Origin: JAEUQQ01 sp963697285
Lineage (GTDB): Bacteria; Acidobacteriota; Vicinamibacteria; Vicinamibacterales; JAFNAJ01
Direction of reading: 5' to 3'
DNA: 64,000 nucleotides
NCBI GenBank assembly: GCA_963697285.1
Contig: CAVONI010000012.1
Location: 1,116,001 to 1,180,000 of the forward strand
The notes beneath the pieces are model-generated. The model did no database searches and was not told where the DNA came from. It worked only from the letters and a program-made list of their open reading frames with translations. A program made the translations under genes and the position numbers. Of this stretch, positions 1 to 8,530 are shown one piece after another (position 1 is the first letter of the stretch; each line of letters begins with the position of its first letter).

Positions 1-441
1 CTCGACGTGTTCGACGTGCGGTTACGGCGCGAGTCGATCGGCTGGGTGCTGCGGGTCGTGATCGACCGCCCGACGGTCGTCGACGAGCAGGGTGCGGTGG
101 TCGTCGAACCTACCGATCGTGGGATCGGCATCGAAGACTGTCAGCTCGTCAGCCAGGACCTCAGCGCATTGCTCGACGTCGAAGACGTCGTCGGGCACGA
201 GTACACGCTCGAAGTATCGTCGCCGGGCATCGATCGCGTCCTTCGGGGACCGACCGACTACCAGCGATTCGCGGGGCGCCTGGCCAAGATCGTCGTCACG
301 GAGGCGGTCGATGGGCAGATGCACTTCGAGGGACGTTTGCAGGGCCTCGAGGCCGGTGACGTCGTGATCGCGAGCGGCCGCAAGACCAAACGGATTCCGC
401 TCGACCGTATCAGCCGCGCCCGGCTGGCGGTGGAGTTCTAG
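1..441 (+). CDS. rimP: Ribosome maturation factor RimP (5' end cut by window edge)
   Basis: RimP binds the small-subunit precursor and helps assemble the 30S head. The visible 146 residues cover most of the N-terminal alpha/beta domain, with the family-typical segment VGHEYTLEVSSPGIDRVL, and the C-terminal Sm-like barrel, ending GRKTKRIPLDRISRARL. The reading frame is open to base 1, so the true start lies upstream of the window. It lies 33 bp before nusA, the usual rimP-nusA-infB order, and is almost certainly co-transcribed with it. Confidence 0.93.
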   Translation, partial: LDVFDVRLRRESIGWVLRVVIDRPTVVDEQGAVVVEPTDRGIGIEDCQLVSQDLSALLDVEDVVGHEYTLEVSSPGIDRVLRGPTDYQRFAGRLAKIVVTEAVDGQMHFEGRLQGLEAGDVVIASGRKTKRIPLDRISRARLAVEF

Positions 442-474
442 GGGACCGGCGAGAGCCGGTGGCGTGAGACAGCA

Positions 475-1746
475 ATGACGGCTTCGTTGAACCAGACGAT
501 CGAAACACTCGCCAAGGAACGCGGCATCGACCCGCAGGTGATCATCACTGCGATCAAGGATGCCGTGATTGCCGCGTCGCGCAAGGTCCTCAAGACGAAC
601 GAGAACCTCAAGGCCGACTTCAACCCCGAGACCGGCATCGTCGAACTCGTGGCGGTCAAGCTGATCGTCGAGCACGTCACCGACCCGAACGTCGAACTCT
701 CGATCGAGGATGCGCGCGCGCTCTACGGCGACGAAGCCGACATCGGCATGGAAGTCGAGTTCCCGAAGCCCACCGAGGCCCTCGGGCGCATCGCCGCCCA
801 GACGGCCAAGCAGGTCATCTTCCAGAAGGTGCGCGAGGCCGAGCGCGAGACCATCTACGACGAGTACAGCCAGCGCGTCGGCGAGGTCATGAACGGGACG
901 ATCAAGCGCTTCGAACAGGGCGACATCGTCATGGAGATCGGCGGCCGCATCGAAGGCGTCCTGCCACGCAAGGAGCAGTCGCGCGCCGAGAACTACTCGA
1001 TCGGCGATCGCCTGCGGGCCGTCATCCGCGGCGTCTCGCGCAGCGCCAAGGGGCCCCAGATCATCCTGTCGCGGACCGACCCGGCATTGCTGGCCGAGCT
1101 GTTCAAGCAGGAAGTCCCCGAGATCTACGACGGCACGGTGGTCATCCGCGGCGCCGTGCGCGAAGCGGGCGACCGCGCCAAGGTGGCCGTCTACTCGCGC
1201 GAACGCGATGTCGACCCGGTCGGCGCCTGCGTGGGCATGAAGGGCACGCGCGTCCAGGCCATCATCCGCGAGCTGCGCGGCGAAAAGATCGACATCGTCG
1301 AGTACGACGAGGACCCCGTGATGTTCGTCACCAACGCGATCAGCCCGGCCCGCGTCCAGCGCGTCTCGATCGTCGACGACGCCGACCGGGTCATGGAGGT
1401 CGTGGTCGAAGACAAGCAGTTGTCGCTCGCGATCGGCAAGAAGGGCCAGAACGTCAGGCTCGCCGCCAAGCTCACCGGCTGGAAGATCGACATCAAGAGC
1501 GAAGAAGAGAAGCGCAAGGAAGTCGAGGAGCAGTTCGCGCAGCTGGCCGGCGACACGGTCACGGAGGGCGATGCCCCCGGCACCGAGGCCACTGGCGAAC
1601 TGGAGGCTGCGTCGCCCGAGTCGTCAACCGACGACGGCGCGACGACGCACGAGGCGTCGGCCGCTGAGGCCCCCGCGGCCGAGGCACCGTCACCAGGCGC
1701 CGAGACGTCAGGTGACGATGCGGTCGACGAGCCGACACAGGCATAA
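475..1746 (+). CDS. nusA: Transcription termination/antitermination factor NusA
   Basis: NusA binds RNA polymerase and nascent RNA and modulates pausing, termination and antitermination. The 423 residues show the N-terminal polymerase-binding domain (about 1-125), an S1 domain (about 135-200, GEVMNGTIKRFEQGDIVMEI) and two KH domains, with GACVGMKGTRVQAI and LAIGKKGQNVRLAAKL as their GXXG-type loops. After about residue 360 the protein is only a Glu/Ala/Pro-rich acidic tail, so the E. coli-style C-terminal helix-hairpin-helix repeats are absent. The ATG start is supported by the conserved N-terminus. The YlxR gene that often follows nusA is not seen in the 146-bp gap before infB. Confidence 0.97.
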   Translation: MTASLNQTIETLAKERGIDPQVIITAIKDAVIAASRKVLKTNENLKADFNPETGIVELVAVKLIVEHVTDPNVELSIEDARALYGDEADIGMEVEFPKPTEALGRIAAQTAKQVIFQKVREAERETIYDEYSQRVGEVMNGTIKRFEQGDIVMEIGGRIEGVLPRKEQSRAENYSIGDRLRAVIRGVSRSAKGPQIILSRTDPALLAELFKQEVPEIYDGTVVIRGAVREAGDRAKVAVYSRERDVDPVGACVGMKGTRVQAIIRELRGEKIDIVEYDEDPVMFVTNAISPARVQRVSIVDDADRVMEVVVEDKQLSLAIGKKGQNVRLAAKLTGWKIDIKSEEEKRKEVEEQFAQLAGDTVTEGDAPGTEATGELEAASPESSTDDGATTHEASAAEAPAAEAPSPGAETSGDDAVDEPTQA

Positions 1747-1892
1747 CCGTTCGAGCGCTGCCGCGCGGCAAGGGGGAGCGCGCGTCGCGGTGAGGGTGTG
1801 AGCAGGCAGGAGCGCCGGACGTGAGTCCGACGCGGGCGGTTGACGCGGCCCTGATGGGCGCGTCTTGAACGTACGCAGGGCAACGAGGTCAC

Positions 1893-4817
1893 GTGGCGAC
1901 AGTCCGGATTTACAGGGTCGCGGAAATTCTTGGCACGTCGAGTCAGGAAGTGGTGGCGCTGCTCAAGCGCGACCACGGGATCGACGTCAAGAGCGCATCG
2001 AGCACGATCGAAGAGGTCGTGGCGCGGCAATTCGTCGAGCGGTTGGCCAAGCAGCGCAATGTTGCCCTGCCCCCGCCGGCGCAGATGTTTGCCGAGGGGC
2101 CGATGGCCCCCGCCGCGAAGCCGTCGCTCAAGAAGCCGGGGAGCAAGGCCGCCGAGCCCGTCAAGCCGGCCGCCCCACCCATGCCCGCGCCGCGCCTGAT
2201 CAAGACGATCCGGCCTCCCGTCGTGCCGGTCGCCACCGAGCACGAGGCCGAGCCCGTCGCAGCCGCCCCTGTGGTGACCGAGGAGCCGCAGGCACCGCCC
2301 GTCGAGAGCGTGCCTTCGATCGCCCCCGCCGCAGACGTGCCGCCCGCCTCACCCGAGCCGGTGCACGCCGATGCCGACGCGACGCCGGCGCCCGAGCCGA
2401 AGGTCGTGGCTCCGGTCAGTGTGGCCGAGGAGACGCTGCCGTCCAGCACCGCGGAATCTGAACCACAGGCCGACGTCGCCGCCGCTGCGGCTGCCGACGC
2501 GACAGCCGCCGAGGCGGCTGCCGACCTCTCCGGCGAAACCGGCCCCGGCGGGCGCATGATCCCGTCGAGCCTCAAGCTGCGTATCGAGGATCCGACAAAG
2601 CCCATCGTCGAGGGCTCGCGCCCGTCGTTGCGCCCCTCGTCGACCGCGAAGCCGGCCGCGCCGTCGCAGCCGACGCGCACGCAGGCGCCCATTCCGCCGC
2701 AGCCTCGGCAACCGCTGGGCGGCCCGCGTCCGCTTCCGGCCCAGCCGGTGCGCACCGTGGCCGGTGCCCCGGCGGCCGCGCCTGGAGGCATCAGGACGCC
2801 GCTGCAGCCCTACGTGCGGCCGTCGTACCAGCCAAGCGGCTACGTGGCACCCGGCGCCAATCGCCCGGCAGGAACCCCGGGCGGACCGGGCCAGCGGCCC
2901 GGCCAGGGTCCGCAGCGCCCCGGAGGCAGCCAGCCGCCGGGACGTCCGCAGCCGGGCCGTCCGACGACCAGCGCCCCCCGCAAGAAGGGCTTCCAGATCC
3001 GTCGCGAACTCACCAACATGCCGTCGCAGCAGACCCAGAGTGGTCCGCCGCCGGTCACCCGCGAGATCACGCTCGCCGAAGGCATGACGGTCAAGGACCT
3101 GGCCGACAAGCTCGACGTCAAGGTGAAGGACGTCCTCAAGTCGCTGATGGAAAAGCGGCTGGTCATGACGATCAACACCACGCTCGACACCGAGACCGCG
3201 ATGATGATTGCGCGGCAGTTCGGCGCCGACGTCAAGATGCGGACGTTCGAAGACGAGATTGGCGACGTGCAGAACATCGCGTCGAATCCCGAGGACCTCG
3301 TCACGCGCGCGCCCGTCGTCACGGTGATGGGTCACGTCGACCACGGCAAGACCACGCTGCTCGACGCCATCCGGTCGACGCGGGTGGCCGAGCGCGAGGC
3401 CGGCGGCATCACGCAGCACATCGGCGCCTACGCGGTGGACGTCAACAAGCGCAAGGTCGTGTTCCTCGACACGCCCGGCCACGAGGCGTTCACGATGATG
3501 CGCGCCCGCGGCGCGCGGGTCACCGACGCGGTCATCCTCGTCGTCGCGGCCGACGACGGCGTCATGCCGCAGACGAAGGAAGCCATCGATCACGCGCGGG
3601 CGGCCGGTGTGCCGATCCTCGTGGCGATCAACAAGATCGACAAGGCCAACGCCAACCCCGACCGCGTCATGAACGAGCTGTCGGAGCTCGGGCTCATGCC
3701 TGAGGCGTGGGGCGGCCAGACGGTCACGGTGCCCATCTCGGCAAAGAAGCGCGAGAACATCGAGCTGCTGCTCGAGATGATCCTGCTCGTCACCGAGATC
3801 GCCGAGCTGAAGGCCAATCCCAAGCGCCAGGCCAGCGGCACGGTGCTCGAGGCAAAACTCGACAAGGGGCGCGGCTCGGTCGCGACGGTCCTCGTGCAGG
3901 ACGGCACGCTCGCCGTCGGCGACACGTTCATCGCCGGCACGATCGTGAGCAAGGTGCGCGCGCTGATCGACGACCGCGGGCGCAACGTGCGCCAGGCACC
4001 GCCGTCCACGCCGGTGGAAGTGCTCGGCCTCGACGGACTTCCGAGCCCGGGCGACACGTTCCAGGTCATCAACGATCCCGCCAAGGCGCGCCAGATCGCG
4101 ATGTTCCGCCAGACGCAGGCTCGCGAGAAGACGGTCGTCCGCGCGCCGCGCACGCTCGAAGACATCCAGCTCGCGCTCAAGGAAGGCGCGCTCAAGGAAC
4201 TGGCGATCATCATCAAGGCCGACGTCGGCGGGTCAGCCGAAGTGCTGGCGAGCACGCTGCAGAAGCTCACCGACGACACCGTCAAGATCCGCATCATCCA
4301 CTCGGGAGTCGGCGCAATCAACGAGTCGGACGTGCTGCTGGCCTCGGCGTCGAACGCCATCGTCATCGGCTTCAACGTCAGGCCCGATCGCAACGCGGTC
4401 GACGTGGCCGAGCGCGAGAAGGTCGACATCCGCCTCCACTCGGTCATCTACAACGTGACCGACGAGATCAAGAAGGCCATGACCGGCCTGCTCGAACCCG
4501 TCAAGAAGGAAGTCAGGCTCGGCCTCGCCGAGATCAGGCAGATCTTCAAGGTGCCCAAGGCCGGCACGATCGCGGGTTGCATGGTCACCGACGGCATCAT
4601 CAAGCGGTCGGGCGGCGCGCAGGCGCGCCTGCTGCGTGACAACGTCGTGGTCTACGAAGGCGCGCTCGGCTCGCTCAAGCGCTTCAAGGACGACGTCAGC
4701 GAGGTCAGGTCGGGCTTCGAGTGCGGATTGTCGTTCGAGCGCTACAACGACATGAAGGTCGGCGACATGATCGAGGTGTACGTCATCGAGCACGTCGCCG
4801 CCACGGCGTCGTCGTAG
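1893..4817 (+). CDS. infB: Translation initiation factor IF-2
   Basis: IF-2 is the GTPase that places fMet-tRNA on the 30S subunit and drives subunit joining. The 974-residue protein starts at a GTG with an IF2_N module (VRIYRVAEILGTSSQEV). A Pro/Ala-rich linker of about 300 residues follows, then a second IF2_N module near residue 385. The GTPase domain has G1 GHVDHGKT near 480, G3 DTPGHEAF near 526 and G4 NKID near 580. EF-Tu-like domain 2, the IF2 linker domain and the fMet-tRNA-binding C-terminal domain complete it. The long, low-complexity N-terminal region explains its size compared with about 890 residues in E. coli. rbfA begins 15 bp downstream. Confidence 0.98.
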   Translation: MATVRIYRVAEILGTSSQEVVALLKRDHGIDVKSASSTIEEVVARQFVERLAKQRNVALPPPAQMFAEGPMAPAAKPSLKKPGSKAAEPVKPAAPPMPAPRLIKTIRPPVVPVATEHEAEPVAAAPVVTEEPQAPPVESVPSIAPAADVPPASPEPVHADADATPAPEPKVVAPVSVAEETLPSSTAESEPQADVAAAAAADATAAEAAADLSGETGPGGRMIPSSLKLRIEDPTKPIVEGSRPSLRPSSTAKPAAPSQPTRTQAPIPPQPRQPLGGPRPLPAQPVRTVAGAPAAAPGGIRTPLQPYVRPSYQPSGYVAPGANRPAGTPGGPGQRPGQGPQRPGGSQPPGRPQPGRPTTSAPRKKGFQIRRELTNMPSQQTQSGPPPVTREITLAEGMTVKDLADKLDVKVKDVLKSLMEKRLVMTINTTLDTETAMMIARQFGADVKMRTFEDEIGDVQNIASNPEDLVTRAPVVTVMGHVDHGKTTLLDAIRSTRVAEREAGGITQHIGAYAVDVNKRKVVFLDTPGHEAFTMMRARGARVTDAVILVVAADDGVMPQTKEAIDHARAAGVPILVAINKIDKANANPDRVMNELSELGLMPEAWGGQTVTVPISAKKRENIELLLEMILLVTEIAELKANPKRQASGTVLEAKLDKGRGSVATVLVQDGTLAVGDTFIAGTIVSKVRALIDDRGRNVRQAPPSTPVEVLGLDGLPSPGDTFQVINDPAKARQIAMFRQTQAREKTVVRAPRTLEDIQLALKEGALKELAIIIKADVGGSAEVLASTLQKLTDDTVKIRIIHSGVGAINESDVLLASASNAIVIGFNVRPDRNAVDVAEREKVDIRLHSVIYNVTDEIKKAMTGLLEPVKKEVRLGLAEIRQIFKVPKAGTIAGCMVTDGIIKRSGGAQARLLRDNVVVYEGALGSLKRFKDDVSEVRSGFECGLSFERYNDMKVGDMIEVYVIEHVAATASS

Positions 4818-4832
4818 GGATCGCCGCGTCAC

Positions 4833-5246
4833 ATGCAGGGATCACGTCCCGCCAGGATCGGCGATCAGATCCGCGAGGAACTGAGCGTGCTGCTGCAGCG
4901 CACGGTCAAGGACCCGGGGGTGGGCTTCGTCACGCTCACCTTCGTCAAGGTCAGTGCCGACCTGCAGGTGGCGCGCGTCTACTACACCGTCCTCGGCGAC
5001 GACAAGGCGAAGCGCGAATCGAAGAAGGCGCTCGAACGTGCCACGCCGTTCCTCAGGCGCCAGATCACGCAGCGCCTCCGCCTCCGCCGCTCGCCGGAGT
5101 TGTTCTTCCAGTACGACGAGTCAATCGAGCGTGGCGAGCGCATCGAGTCGCTGATCCAGGAAATCCATGCCGCAGAACGAGCCGCCGATCCCGTCCCCGA
5201 TCGCGACGACGAGCCCCGCGAGCCCGGCGACGGCACACGCGACTGA
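4833..5246 (+). CDS. rbfA: Ribosome-binding factor A
   Basis: RbfA is a cold-responsive 30S assembly factor with a type II KH fold that acts on the 5' end of 16S rRNA. The 137 residues show the family pattern RIGDQIREELSVLL near the start, then DPGVGFVTLTFVKVSADLQVARVYYTV and LRRQITQRLRLRRSPELFF. The last 25 residues are charged and not conserved. They are read from the same DNA as the first 80 bp of the downstream DHH gene in another frame, which points to strong translational coupling. Confidence 0.95.
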   Translation: MQGSRPARIGDQIREELSVLLQRTVKDPGVGFVTLTFVKVSADLQVARVYYTVLGDDKAKRESKKALERATPFLRRQITQRLRLRRSPELFFQYDESIERGERIESLIQEIHAAERAADPVPDRDDEPREPGDGTRD

Positions 5247-6219
5247 TCACGCGGCGCGCGTCGCCGAGATCTGCGACGTCATCCGCCGCGGCCAGCACTT
5301 CCTCCTGACCTCGCACGCCCGGCCAGACGGCGACTCCATCGGGTCGCAGGTCGCGATGGCCCTGGCGTTCGACCACCTCGGCAAGACCTCGCGGATCATC
5401 AACCGCGATCCGGCTCCGCCGGCCTACCGTGACCTGCCCGGCGTAGACCGGGTCGAGGTCGTCACCGCGGCCAACGGCCCGTGCGATGCCTTGTTCGTCA
5501 TGGAATGCGGTGACCTGTCGCGACCCGGTGTCGAGGGGCTGGCGCGGTACCGCGTCGTCAACATCGACCATCACCTCGGCAACACGCTCTATGGCGACGT
5601 GAACTGGTTCGACACGAGCGCGGCGGCGTGTGCCGAGATGGTGGTTGACGTCATCGACGCGCTCGACGTGCCGCTCACGCGCGACATCGCCACCGCCATC
5701 TACCTGGGTCTCGTGACCGACACGGGGCTCTTCAGGCACCGCGGCACGTCGGCCCGCTCGTTCGAGATCGCCCAGCGCTGCGTGGCGGCCGGGGTCGAGC
5801 CGTCTGACATGGCGCGACAGATCTTCGACGCGAACTCGCTCGGGAAACTCAGGCTGATGGGCGCGCTGCTCGACAAGATGACGCTGCATGCCGGTGGGCA
5901 ACTCGCGGTGCTCACCGCCGACGACGCGTTGATGGCCGAGACGGGCGCGACGCCCGACGACCTCGATGGCCTGATCAACCTGCCGCTCTCGGTGCGCGAC
6001 ATCCTGGCGGTGGTGATGTTCAAGACGATCGACGGCGCCCAGCGTGCCAGCGCGCGGTCGAAGGGTGACATCAACGTGCGCGACGTCGCGGCACGCTTCG
6101 GCGGCGGCGGCCACCGCAATGCCGCCGGGTTCGATGCCCCCGGAACCGACACGGCGGCCCGCCAACTGGTCATCGACGCCGTCGTCGACGCCATCCACCT
6201 CGCCGGCCGCACTTCGTAA
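5167..6219 (+). CDS. nrnA: DHH-family phosphoesterase, NrnA-type oligoribonuclease/pAp phosphatase
   Basis: NrnA-type enzymes degrade short oligoribonucleotides and dephosphorylate pAp using manganese. Of 350 residues, about 1-28 are a Ser/Pro/Ala-rich leader. The DHH domain has HARPDGDSIGSQ (motif I) and NIDHHLGN (the DHH motif), and the C-terminal DHHA1 domain ends with GGGGHRNAAGF. The only good start codon in frame is the ATG inside rbfA, because no ATG or GTG lies between it and the first conserved block. The 80-bp overlap is therefore probably real. In many bacteria truB would follow rbfA; here the cluster ends with this gene. Confidence 0.9.
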   Translation: MPQNEPPIPSPIATTSPASPATAHATDHAARVAEICDVIRRGQHFLLTSHARPDGDSIGSQVAMALAFDHLGKTSRIINRDPAPPAYRDLPGVDRVEVVTAANGPCDALFVMECGDLSRPGVEGLARYRVVNIDHHLGNTLYGDVNWFDTSAAACAEMVVDVIDALDVPLTRDIATAIYLGLVTDTGLFRHRGTSARSFEIAQRCVAAGVEPSDMARQIFDANSLGKLRLMGALLDKMTLHAGGQLAVLTADDALMAETGATPDDLDGLINLPLSVRDILAVVMFKTIDGAQRASARSKGDINVRDVAARFGGGGHRNAAGFDAPGTDTAARQLVIDAVVDAIHLAGRTS

Positions 6220-6276
6220 GGGCGCCGAGAGGTCACGTGGTCGACCACTCGGCGTCGGCGTCGCGCTGCCCGCCGC

Positions 6277-7005
6277 CTACCGTCGCCGTCCCATCAGTCG
6301 GAGCAGCGACAGGAACATGTTGATGAAGTCGAGATAGAGCGACAGCGCCCCACGCATGGCCTCGGCGACGAATCCTTCGTCGGGCACCGCGGCCCCCACC
6401 TTGCGCAGCCGCTGCACGTCCCAGGCCGTCAGGCCCGCGAAGGTGACCACGCCAGCCAATCCCAGCAGGAAGTTGACGATCGGGCTCTGCAGCCAGACGT
6501 TCACCACCGACACGATGATGGTGCCGATGAGCCCCATCACGAGGAAGGTCGTCCACCCCGCCAGCGAGCGCCGCGTGACCGCCCCGAAGATCCCCATCGC
6601 GGCGAACATGCCGGCCGACGTCACGAAGACCGACACGATCGACTCGCCCGTGAAGACGAGCAGGACCGACGAGAACAGCATCCCCGTGAGCCCGGCGTAG
6701 GCCGTGAAAGCGGCCACCGCCGTTGTGGTCGACATCGCGCCGGCAAACCGCATGAGGGCGACGGCGCCGCCGAACTGGGCGATCACCAGGCCGAGCCAGA
6801 CGACGCGCGACCCGAAGATGAACCGCAGCGCGGTCTCAGACGAGGCGGTGAGCCACGCGGCGAGCGCGGTGACGAGGAGGGCGAGCGTCATGTACGCGAA
6901 GACGAGCGCGAGGAACTGCTGCGCGCGGGCCAGCACGACCGGCGTGTCGGCCGTGCCTGCCTGCGCCTGGTTGCGGGCGTCGAACGGATTCGTCAGTGGG
7001 GCCAT
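6277..7005 (-). CDS. Bax inhibitor-1/YccA family membrane protein
   Basis: This 242-residue protein has about seven hydrophobic segments starting at FLALVFAYMTLALLVTALAAW. It has the Bax-inhibitor-1 hallmark in its C-terminal half, GVVTFAGLTAWDVQRLRKV. Family members act as pH-sensitive calcium leak channels or as partners of the FtsH protease. The start was placed at the ATG giving MAPLTNPFDARNQ, because the 13 upstream codons in frame look like non-coding leader. It converges with nrnA, 57 bp away, and probably heads no operon of its own. Confidence 0.88.
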   Translation of the reverse strand: MAPLTNPFDARNQAQAGTADTPVVLARAQQFLALVFAYMTLALLVTALAAWLTASSETALRFIFGSRVVWLGLVIAQFGGAVALMRFAGAMSTTTAVAAFTAYAGLTGMLFSSVLLVFTGESIVSVFVTSAGMFAAMGIFGAVTRRSLAGWTTFLVMGLIGTIIVSVVNVWLQSPIVNFLLGLAGVVTFAGLTAWDVQRLRKVGAAVPDEGFVAEAMRGALSLYLDFINMFLSLLRLMGRRR

Positions 7006-7098
7006 CGTCCGACGATCCTCGTCGATTCCGCTGGCGAAGCGCAACGCCGGGTCCCGGTCGTGTCAGGGCGTGTAGGGAATCGCGACTCGCGTGGCGGC

Positions 7099-8079
7099 TC
7101 ACTTGCCGAGCGTGCTCCCGATCCATGTGCCGGCCGTGACGATGAGGAAGAAACAGGCGCAACACGTGACGATGGGCAGGAAGTAGACCAGCGCCGCACG
7201 TCCGAGGGGAATCTCGTGCGTGCGCGACAGGCCGATCACGTTGATGGCGATCTGCGCGGCACCCGACAGCAGCAGGCCGATGATCGGGATGAACTGCAGC
7301 ACCGATGCGGCTCCGACCGCGTAGGCCGCCGTCCTGAACGTCGCCTCGAAGGGCTGCGGCGACTTCTCGAGCACGAGCAGCGAGAGGTGCTGCAGGCCGG
7401 CGTTCACGAACAGCGAGACCGGGTACATGATCGCCACGTAGAGCGGCATGAAGAACGCTCCCGCGAGGGCCGCCTCGGCGAGCGTCACGGTGTGCTCCTG
7501 CGGCTGCATGACGACCTGCAGGAGGAAGTACACGTACCCGGCCACGGTCGCCGCCGGCAACCCGACGAAGAGCGAGAACAGCAGCGGCGGCCCGATCCCC
7601 CCTGTGCGTCGCATCTCGTCGAACGCGCGGCGCGGATCGAACAGCACGAACCTCACGGTGGCCATCGCCCGCTCGAGGGCCGATCCCGTCGCGGACTCCC
7701 AGGGAAGTCCCGGGCGGTCGTCGGCGCGCAAGGTCTCTGGCAGATCGGCGAGCTGCTGCCCTTCCTGCCAGCGGGTGTACGCGTCTGCAGGATGTGGCGC
7801 CCCGGTCACATCCGTCGGGGTTGGCTCTTCGTCCTCGCTTGACTCCGCCGCCTCGGCGGCGCGTGCGCGCGCGTCTGCCGCCTGGCGAATGACCTCACGC
7901 GCCTCGTCGAGCCTGGCGAGGCGGTTGCGCCAGTAGGTTGCGATCTCCGGCGTGACGGCCCGTGTGATCTGCAGGTCGTAGTCGGTGCGCAGCCGTGCAA
8001 TGGCGGCCTCGACCGCCTCGGCATCGGCTCCGTGCGGCACGCCGAGCATCGTGGCCGCTTCGTGGGGGGACATGGGCAT
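7099..8079 (-). CDS. Yip1-domain membrane protein with J-domain-like N-terminus
   Basis: The protein has 326 residues. About 1-75 (SPHEAATMLGVPHGADAEAV ... LDEAREVIRQ) resembles the helical start of a J-domain but lacks the HPD tripeptide, so it is unlikely to stimulate DnaK. An acidic linker follows. The C-terminal 200 residues hold five or so membrane segments with the Yip1 pattern FEATFRTAAYAVGAASVLQFIPIIG. Bacterial Yip1-domain proteins are poorly characterised. The combination is visible in the sequence; any trafficking or membrane-organising role is inference. Confidence 0.75.
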   Translation of the reverse strand: MPMSPHEAATMLGVPHGADAEAVEAAIARLRTDYDLQITRAVTPEIATYWRNRLARLDEAREVIRQAADARARAAEAAESSEDEEPTPTDVTGAPHPADAYTRWQEGQQLADLPETLRADDRPGLPWESATGSALERAMATVRFVLFDPRRAFDEMRRTGGIGPPLLFSLFVGLPAATVAGYVYFLLQVVMQPQEHTVTLAEAALAGAFFMPLYVAIMYPVSLFVNAGLQHLSLLVLEKSPQPFEATFRTAAYAVGAASVLQFIPIIGLLLSGAAQIAINVIGLSRTHEIPLGRAALVYFLPIVTCCACFFLIVTAGTWIGSTLGK

Positions 8080-8118
8080 CGGCGCGTAGACCTCGGGGGG
8101 CGGGGCGACGGACAGACC

Positions 8119-8508
8119 TTAGCGGCCGGCCGCCTGGTATCCGACCCATGTCGCCGCCAGGCAGGCAATGACCGAGCCGACCACGTTGACGGCGGCCGCC
8201 GACCACTCGCCGTCGCGCATCAGGATAAGCGTCTGGAGGCTGAATGACGAGAATGTGGTGAACCCGCCCAGGACCCCCACCGCGAGGAACTGCTGCGCGG
8301 CGACGGCACCGGGTTTCATGGGATCGGTGTAGTGACCCATCACGGCTCCGATGAGCGCACACCCAGCCACGTTGACGACGACGGTCCCCCACGGGAAGCT
8401 CGGCCCGGTCAGGTGTCCAACACCGGTGGTGATCCAGAAGCGGATGACGCCACCGAGCGCGGAGCCGACCGCCACGAGCAGCGTGGCGGCCCAGGGATGC
8501 GAGACCAT
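8119..8508 (-). CDS. crcB: Fluoride channel CrcB
   Basis: CrcB/Fluc is a dimeric fluoride exporter. The 129 residues give four membrane segments with the family motifs GSALGGVIRFW, FPWGTVVVNVAGC (the conserved Asn) and GVLGGFTTFSSFSLQT (the phenylalanine-box FSTF-type loop). The ATG at 8508 gives the normal family length. A longer frame exists upstream, but it would overlap the divergent oxidoreductase gene. The intergenic space of only 22 bp leaves no room for a fluoride riboswitch on this strand. Confidence 0.93.
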   Translation of the reverse strand: MVSHPWAATLLVAVGSALGGVIRFWITTGVGHLTGPSFPWGTVVVNVAGCALIGAVMGHYTDPMKPGAVAAQQFLAVGVLGGFTTFSSFSLQTLILMRDGEWSAAAVNVVGSVIACLAATWVGYQAAGR

Positions 8509-8530
8509 TCGCGACAATCTATCATTGCCC

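Noticed and set aside
8509..8530. Fluoride riboswitch for crcB
   Set aside because: Only 22 bp separate crcB from the divergent gene; no room for the aptamer.
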